A stretch of 11,043 bases of DNA. Origin: Prevotellaceae bacterium (GTDB lineage: Bacteria > Bacteroidota > Bacteroidia > Bacteroidales > UBA932). This document shows, piece by piece, positions 7,616 to 11,043 of the stretch. A program made the position numbers and the translations under genes. Position 1 is the first letter of the stretch; each line of letters starts with the position of its first letter. The DNA is taken from assembly GCA_031290755.1 (NCBI GenBank), contig JAITMY010000136.1, positions 1 through 11,043 on the forward strand. The letters are read 5' to 3'. The notes under the pieces were generated by a model. It worked only from the letters and a program-made list of their open reading frames with translations, was not told the origin of the DNA and did not search any database.

Positions 7616-8110
7616 ATGCAAACAACGCCACAGCTCAACCGGATTGCAGCCAAGCTGGTTCCCTTCGACCGGCTGCCTGACCTGCGGGCAGCGTGGGGTA
7701 GCAAAAAGGTGGTGTTCACCAACGGCTGCTTCGACATCGTGCACCTCGGCCACGTGGAATACCTGGCCAAGGCCGCGGACTTGGGCGACGTGCTGGTGGT
7801 TGGCCTCAACACCGACGCCTCCGTGCGGCGCATCAAAGGCCCCACCCGTCCGCTACAGGACGAAACCTCGCGGGCTATGGTGCTGGCCGCCATGCAGACC
7901 GTGTCGCACGTGGTGCTGTTTGACGAAGATACGCCCTACAACCTCATCCGGCAGCTGCAACCCGACGTGCTGGTAAAGGGCGCCGACTACAAGCCGGAGG
8001 ACATCGTGGGCTACGACATTGTGGCTGCCCGCGGGGGAAGGGTTGAAACCATTGACTTTGTGAAGGGCTACTCCACCTCGCGCGTAGTGTCGGCCATGTG
8101 CAGGTCTTAG
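7616..8110 (+). CDS. hldC: D-glycero-beta-D-manno-heptose 1-phosphate adenylyltransferase
   Basis: This is a stand-alone nucleotidyltransferase matching domain II of HldE/RfaE. It transfers AMP from ATP to heptose 1-phosphate to give ADP-D-glycero-D-manno-heptose, a precursor of lipopolysaccharide core or other surface glycans. It has 164 aa, the normal size for the separate (rfaE2) form. The nucleotide-binding motif FTNGCFDIVHLGH contains HLGH at residues 43-46. LVVGLNTDASVRRIKGPTRP, PDVLVKGADY and the GYSTSRVV motif at 151-158 (the STT-like phosphate loop) complete the fold. The kinase domain (rfaE1) is not in this window. It lies directly downstream of the flippase-like gene. A related cytidylyltransferase is an alternative, but the KGADYKPEDIVG segment favours RfaE2. 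Confidence 0.93.
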   Translation: MQTTPQLNRIAAKLVPFDRLPDLRAAWGSKKVVFTNGCFDIVHLGHVEYLAKAADLGDVLVVGLNTDASVRRIKGPTRPLQDETSRAMVLAAMQTVSHVVLFDEDTPYNLIRQLQPDVLVKGADYKPEDIVGYDIVAARGGRVETIDFVKGYSTSRVVSAMCRS

Positions 8111-8148
8111 CCAGCCCATACTTTTGCAGAAAAAAATGTTGACAAATA

Positions 8149-8180
8149 TTTGCAAAATGCAAAATGTTTTTATACCTTCG
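8149..8180 (+). promoter_or_regulatory. promoter of tRNA-Gln
   Basis: TTTG at 8149-8152 and TACCTTCG at 8173-8180 are separated by exactly 20 bp. This is a near-perfect Bacteroidota sigma-ABfr-type promoter (TTTG-N20-TAnnTTYG). Transcription would begin near 8186 and give the tRNA a leader of about 38 nt. The spacer carries a tandem GCAAAAT repeat. Confidence 0.75.
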
Positions 8181-8223
8181 CAGTCGCTTTCGCCAACTCA
8201 TACAAGAGCGACACGAAGCACAT

Positions 8224-8294
8224 TGATCTATGGTGTAATGGTAGCACAACAGATTTTGGTTCTGTTTGTATAGGTTCGAATCCTGTTAGGTCAA
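8224..8294 (+). tRNA. tRNA-Gln (anticodon UUG)
   Basis: 71-nt tRNA. The acceptor TGATCTA pairs with TAGGTCA (one G-U) and the discriminator is A8294. The D arm contains GTAATGGTAGCAC. The anticodon stem ACAGA/TCTGT encloses TTTTGGT, giving anticodon TTG (UUG, Gln). The T arm is ATAGG-TTCGAAT-CCTGT with one G-U pair. The CCA end is not encoded (CTA follows). A 5' U at position 1 is usual for tRNA-Gln. The araC-like gene ends 16 bp downstream on the opposite strand. Confidence 0.94.
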
Positions 8295-8310
8295 CTACGC
8301 AATATTTCAT

Positions 8311-9183
8311 TTACTTCCCCTTATACTCACTCGGCGGCATCCCCACAAGCCGCTTAAAATATTTCCCAAAAAACGACTGCGACGGAAAGTTCAGCTCGTC
8401 GCTGATTTGCTGAATGGTCATGCCGGTGGATTTGAGCAGCGCTTTGGCCTCCAGCACCACGTAGTTGTCCACCCAATCGTTGGCCGACAATCCGCTGTTT
8501 TCCTTAATCACCTTCGACAGGTATTTAGGCGTAAGACACATCTTGTCGGCATAAAATTCTACGCCCCGTTGCTCCTTGTAGTGAGCTTTCACGTGGCCTA
8601 AAAAAGTCTCCACGAACAGCTCGTGCTTTGTTTTTGTCTTGCCCTCGGCCTTCTTGTGGATATAAAAACCTATCCCGTAAAAAAACGCCTTGGTCAAATG
8701 ACGTGCCATTTCCATGCGGTAGGGGTTATCCTTTGCTCCGATTGCCCGCTTCATCATGGTGTAGTAGCTCATCATGGCCTCCATTTCCTGCTCGTTTAGA
8801 GTAAAGCTGGCGGTGTCCTGAACGGAGCGGAGCAGGGAAAATCTGTCCTGCGCGTCGCGAAACAAGTCCTCGGTGAAGCGCTTGGACATGACCACAAAAA
8901 ATCCCTCAAAGTCTTCGCTGACATACTCGTTCTGTAAAATTTGATCGGACAGAATGATGATAAAGCATGGCGCTTTGCTCGTGTGCGGTTTTAGGTTGGT
9001 TGTGCCCTTCATCGTTCCCTTTGTGCAGATGATGGCGATGGTAACATCCACCTTAAACGGGTGGTTGAGCGAGGGCGTGATAATGGGGTTGTCGAGCAGG
9101 ATGAAGTCGTTGCCGATGGAGTCTACCTCGGCGATATTTTCCAGCTCGGCACGCCAGTTGAAAGATACTATTCTGTTTTCCAT
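8311..9183 (-). CDS. AraC-family transcriptional regulator
   Basis: This 290-aa protein has an AraC/XylS DNA-binding domain at its C-terminus (about residues 190-290). The first helix-turn-helix is around residues 209-231 (FYADKMCLTPKYLSKVIKE). The second is around 256-287 and ends in the family signature SFFGKYFKRLVGMPPSEYK. The N-terminal 170 residues resemble the cupin-like effector domain of Bacteroidota AraC regulators, with no identifiable ligand. The frame is open to 9261, but MENRIVSFNW at 9183 is chosen because a strong -7 element (9196-9203) lies just upstream and would leave the longer form outside the transcript. It is divergent from the DUF3943 gene, with a 177-bp regulatory region between them. 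The shared promoter modules downstream make it the obvious candidate regulator of the neighbouring envelope genes. G+C is lower than in the first 8 kb. Confidence 0.92.
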   Translation of the reverse strand: MENRIVSFNWRAELENIAEVDSIGNDFILLDNPIITPSLNHPFKVDVTIAIICTKGTMKGTTNLKPHTSKAPCFIIILSDQILQNEYVSEDFEGFFVVMSKRFTEDLFRDAQDRFSLLRSVQDTASFTLNEQEMEAMMSYYTMMKRAIGAKDNPYRMEMARHLTKAFFYGIGFYIHKKAEGKTKTKHELFVETFLGHVKAHYKEQRGVEFYADKMCLTPKYLSKVIKENSGLSANDWVDNYVVLEAKALLKSTGMTIQQISDELNFPSQSFFGKYFKRLVGMPPSEYKGK

Positions 9184-9195
9184 AATTTTTTTTTG

Positions 9196-9203
9196 CAAAG
9201 GTA
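9196..9203 (-). promoter_or_regulatory. -7 element of the araC-type gene
   Basis: Read on the minus strand this is TACCTTTG, an exact TAnnTTTG. No good TTG lies 19-21 bp upstream (GTGT, TGTA or CGTG), and that position falls inside one arm of an inverted repeat (9215-9228). The promoter may therefore be regulator-dependent or autoregulated. The transcript leader would be only about 8 nt of A-rich sequence. Confidence 0.6.
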
Positions 9204-9214
9204 GGGCATTTTGT

Positions 9215-9267
9215 CCACGAATTACACGGGTTAGCTCGAAAAAGACAAAAAATCGTGTCATTCGTGG
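9215..9267. repeat. imperfect inverted repeat in divergent intergenic region
   Basis: CCACGAATTACACG (9215-9228) and CGTGTCATTCGTGG (9254-9267) are reverse complements at 13 of 14 positions, separated by 25 bp. The left arm covers about -25 to -38 of the araC-type promoter. It may be an operator pair, an RNA hairpin, or a remnant of a dispersed repeat, since similar ATTCGTG-rich palindromes occur in many genomes. Confidence 0.65.
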
Positions 9268-9273
9268 ATATAT

Positions 9274-9340
9274 TCCGACTTATCGTCCAATTCCGTCTCC
9301 GTTTTGACCTTGTTAGCACATCGCCATGCCTATACCTTTG
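9274..9340 (+). repeat. promoter module, copy A
   Basis: This 67-bp stretch aligns without gaps to 10812-10878 with 55 identities. TCCGTTTTGACCTTG (9298-9312) and GCCATGCC (9323-9330) are identical in both copies, as is the -7 element. It includes the promoter of the DUF3943 gene and the DNA just upstream, where a regulator would bind. Confidence 0.85.
9309..9340 (+). promoter_or_regulatory. promoter of the DUF3943/barrel operon
   Basis: CTTG at 9309-9312 and TACCTTTG at 9333-9340 are 20 bp apart, the same spacing as the tRNA-Gln promoter. The -33 element is one base short of TTTG, as expected for an activated promoter. TTTGACC (9303-9309) overlaps its first base. A related heptamer, ATCGTCC (9282-9288), lies 21 bp further upstream. 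The start codon at 9361 is 20 bp after the -7 box. Confidence 0.72.
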
Positions 9341-9360
9341 CGCTCTCATTAAATAAAAAA

Positions 9361-10077
9361 ATGAGAAAAACAACTTTATCAATTATATGCCTCTTGCTTA
9401 GCCTTGCCCCGCTACGGGCGCAAGAAAAAAATGACTTGCGAACCAGCGCTTTTACCCTGCCCTATTCATTACTCAAAAGCACGCCCGACTATAAGCGCTT
9501 GCGGATAAATTCCGGCGTAATGATAGGGCTATCGGGCTTGGCTACGGGCGTAACTTTTATGTTGCCCGAAAGTATTTCTAACTGGGACAGAGCCGAAATC
9601 AGCTCTCGCTCGCTTGGCAGCAATTGGTGGGCGCACGTTTCAAAGGGGCCGGTGATGGATGCCGACAATGCTTTTATGAACAGGGTAGCTCATCCCTATG
9701 CCGGCAGCATCTACTACATGTCGGCGCGGGGCGCGGGGTTCAGCGCTCCCTATTCGCTCCTGTATAGCTTCGTTGCTTCTACTTTTTTCTGGGAGTACGG
9801 CATTGAGGCGTTTATGGAAATCCCATCGCTGCAAGACCTCATCATCACGCCCACGCAAGGCGCTCTTCTGGGCGAAACATTTTATTTGGCAAAACGCGCC
9901 ATTGCGGCTAACAATTACGAACTCTTTGATTCCAAATTGCTCGGCTGCACAGCGGCTTTTTTAATAGACCCCGTGAATGAATTGACCGACTACCTGACCG
10001 GTGGGCATTACCGCAGGCAGGATGTTTTTGCGGTGCAGCTGTTGCCCGCTTCGTTTTCGTTGAAAATTATATTTTAA
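9361..10077 (+). CDS. DUF3943 domain-containing exported protein
   Basis: 238-aa protein with a clear Sec signal peptide: Lys/Arg at 2-3, a hydrophobic core, and cleavage after LRA at residue 20. The mature part matches the DUF3943 family as I know it. Conserved blocks are NRVAHPYAGSIYYMSAR (His111-Pro112, Arg123), FFWEYGIEAFMEIPS (Trp144-Glu145-Tyr146, Pro155-Ser156), DLIITPTQGALLGE (Gly171-Glu172), and a C-terminal DPVNELTDYLTG. Function is unknown. The family is exported and probably outer-membrane or periplasm associated, and the last residue is aromatic (IIF), as in many outer-membrane proteins. A longer start at 9304 (TTG) is rejected because it lies inside the promoter, while ATG 9361 follows an A-rich leader. 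The barrel gene starts 15 bp after the stop, so the two form an operon. Confidence 0.85.
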   Translation: MRKTTLSIICLLLSLAPLRAQEKNDLRTSAFTLPYSLLKSTPDYKRLRINSGVMIGLSGLATGVTFMLPESISNWDRAEISSRSLGSNWWAHVSKGPVMDADNAFMNRVAHPYAGSIYYMSARGAGFSAPYSLLYSFVASTFFWEYGIEAFMEIPSLQDLIITPTQGALLGETFYLAKRAIAANNYELFDSKLLGCTAAFLIDPVNELTDYLTGGHYRRQDVFAVQLLPASFSLKIIF

Positions 10078-10092
10078 GTAAATAAAAACACG

Positions 10093-10746
10093 ATGAAAAA
10101 GACAACCCTAACGATAATCCTAATGGTGGGAGTATCCCTTCCACAATCCTTTGCGCAAAGCGAAGCCCGCAAGGAGGTAAAAGTAACGGGCGGCGTAAAG
10201 GCAGAGGCCAATATGTCAAATTTTATCTTTTCCGGAATGTCCGGCGCAAAAAGTAAGATGAACGTTGGCGCAACGGTAGGTGGGTTTCTGAGCTTGGATA
10301 TATCGGAACATTTCGCCATACGAGGCGAGCTGCTGTATCACTACAAATCATCAGACTTTATACGGGATAACACCAAAAGCGAATACCAGTACTGGGGTAT
10401 GGAGGTTCCGCTATATGCAATTTTTCAGCAGAGAAACAATCGGGGCGGGCAATACTATATTGGATTTGGGTCTTATACCGAATTTGGGTTGAGCGCCAAG
10501 ATTAGGAGAGATGGCGAAACGATTGTTCTCTACGAAAAGGATGGGGATGTAACGACGGGGATTGCTGCCATGTACGATTCTAATTCGGGTTTTGGCCTTA
10601 TTGTCGGCTATGAATTTGCCTGTCGGATGCAAGTAAATGCCGGATACAAAATCAGCATCACCAATGTCCTGGATGACGATAGTCATTCGGACGTATTGCT
10701 TCCCGTAGCTATCAGCTTGGGAGTAGGTTTTCGTTTTGGAAAATAG
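10093..10746 (+). CDS. PorT-like outer-membrane beta-barrel protein
   Basis: 217-aa exported protein. The signal peptide is MKKTTLTIILMVGVSLPQSFA, cut after residue 21. The rest is a series of short alternating amphipathic strands typical of the small eight-strand outer-membrane barrel family (OMP_b-brl_2/PorT-like). Examples are GGFLSLDISEHFAIRGELLYHY, YIGFGSYTEFGLSAKI, FGLIVGYEFACRMQVNAGYKI and the terminal VAISLGVGFRFGK. The C-terminus is Phe-Gly-Lys rather than a bare Phe. No plug, enzyme or peptidoglycan-binding domain is present, and the function is unknown. It follows the DUF3943 gene by 15 bp and has no promoter of its own, so both products are probably made together and may act together in the outer membrane. 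Confidence 0.82.
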   Translation: MKKTTLTIILMVGVSLPQSFAQSEARKEVKVTGGVKAEANMSNFIFSGMSGAKSKMNVGATVGGFLSLDISEHFAIRGELLYHYKSSDFIRDNTKSEYQYWGMEVPLYAIFQQRNNRGGQYYIGFGSYTEFGLSAKIRRDGETIVLYEKDGDVTTGIAAMYDSNSGFGLIVGYEFACRMQVNAGYKISITNVLDDDSHSDVLLPVAISLGVGFRFGK

Positions 10747-10811
10747 CTGGTAGCTGTACCATTCAACCTTTCTGCCACAATTTGGCCATTTGGTCGCAAA
10801 AATAAATAAAC

Positions 10812-10878
10812 TTCGACTTTTTGTCCAAAACTGTATCCGTTTTGACCTTGCCAGCGCACCGCCATGCCTGTACCTTTG
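10812..10878 (+). repeat. promoter module, copy B
   Basis: Second copy of the 67-bp module, 55/67 identical to 9274-9340 with no gaps. Most differences lie in the left third and in the -33/-7 spacer. The two copies are exactly 1538 bp apart, with the DUF3943/barrel operon between them. Confidence 0.85.
10847..10878 (+). promoter_or_regulatory. promoter of the adaptor-protein gene
   Basis: CTTG at 10847-10850 and TACCTTTG at 10871-10878 are 20 bp apart, identical in layout to the copy at 9309-9340. TTTGTCC (10820-10826) and TTTGACC (10841-10847) form a direct repeat with a 21-bp period abutting the -33 element, a geometry common for AraC-type activators. Transcription would start near 10884, giving a leader of about 35 nt. 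Confidence 0.72.
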
Positions 10879-10918
10879 CACCGTCAATAAGACAAAAAAC
10901 CTTTTTTTACTAAATGTT

Positions 10919-11043
10919 ATGAACAAGCAAAGTTTTTTAATCAGTATGGCAAGTGTAGCCATCGTGATGAACGCCTGCAATCAGGCAGAACAGGTACAAC
11001 AACAAGCAAAAGTTGTTCCTGTAAAAGTAGTAACAGTTGCGCC
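10919..11043 (+). CDS. N-terminus of probable RND efflux adaptor lipoprotein
   Basis: Only 41 codons are inside the window and the frame is open at the right edge. The start is MNKQSFLISMASVAIVMNAC, a short signal with a cysteine at residue 20 that could be lipidated. The lipobox is poor at -3 and -2 (Met-Asn-Ala-Cys). It is followed by a Gln-rich linker and VVPVKVVTVA, which resembles the entry to the first beta strand of HlyD/AcrA-type membrane fusion proteins. In Bacteroidota such adaptors usually precede an RND pump and a TolC-like channel. That remains an inference here, since the diagnostic lipoyl/hairpin domains are beyond the edge. ATG 10914 runs straight into a stop codon, so 10919 is the start. 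It carries the same promoter module as the DUF3943 operon. Confidence 0.6.
   Translation, partial: MNKQSFLISMASVAIVMNACNQAEQVQQQAKVVPVKVVTVA

Noticed and set aside
8153..8166. Tandem GCAAAAT repeat as a regulatory iteron
   Set aside because: Only two units, inside the AT-rich spacer of the tRNA-Gln promoter. No further copies are seen.
9184..9261. Upstream extension of the araC-type gene by 26 codons
   Set aside because: It would start upstream of the TACCTTTG -7 element at 9196-9203 and overlap the inverted repeat.
10749..10760. GGTA-GCTG-TACC hairpin after the barrel gene as a terminator
   Set aside because: The stem is only 4 bp and no T run follows.

Overview
The window reads as chromosomal DNA of a Bacteroidota (probably Bacteroidales-like) bacterium with a fairly GC-rich core. 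The evidence is promoters of the TTTG-N20-TAnnTTTG type, A-rich leaders without clear Shine-Dalgarno sequences, an acetyl/succinylornithine carbamoyltransferase in place of an ordinary OTCase, a PorT-like outer-membrane barrel, and a separate heptose-1-phosphate adenylyltransferase. Genus cannot be decided from this sequence.

Layout. Bases 1-8110 are a plus-strand run of mostly GC-rich housekeeping and metabolic genes: the 3' end of an arginine-pathway carbamoyltransferase, cysS, tRNA-Leu(UAA), purA, kduI, an AlbA_2/GHKL ATP-binding protein of lower G+C, kduD, a UPF0104/LPG-synthase-type flippase-like membrane protein, and hldC/rfaE2. tRNA-Gln(UUG) follows, with a near-consensus promoter. From about 8.3 kb the G+C drops (about 45% in sampled lines against about 67% in a sampled kduI line). 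This part holds a minus-strand AraC-family regulator and, divergent from it, a DUF3943 protein, an outer-membrane beta-barrel protein, and the first 41 codons of what looks like a periplasmic adaptor (membrane fusion) lipoprotein of an RND efflux system. The window ends inside that gene.

How the genes work together. kduI and kduD are consecutive steps of unsaturated-uronate (pectin, glycosaminoglycan or alginate-type) catabolism. Here they are split by the AlbA_2 gene, which looks like an insertion into an operon. kduD, the flippase-like gene and hldC are tightly spaced (25 and 18 bp) and are probably co-transcribed. In the last 3 kb a 67-bp promoter module is present twice, about 82% identical. 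One copy precedes the DUF3943/barrel pair and the other precedes the adaptor gene. Each copy has a conserved block ending exactly at the -33 element, plus a related heptamer 21 bp further upstream. This suggests that the neighbouring AraC-type protein controls both units as one envelope/efflux regulon.

There is no gene-free stretch longer than 300 bases. The larger gaps are 2032-2275 (tRNA-Leu and its promoter), 8111-8310 (tRNA-Gln and its promoter), 9184-9360 (divergent regulatory region) and 10747-10918 (second promoter copy). I saw no insertion sequence, CRISPR array, rRNA or convincing intrinsic terminator. Several genes have longer in-frame upstream extensions that are not used here. For purA, the DUF3943 gene and araC the extension would run back through a tRNA or a promoter; for kduD and the flippase-like gene the choice rests on similarity and gene spacing.
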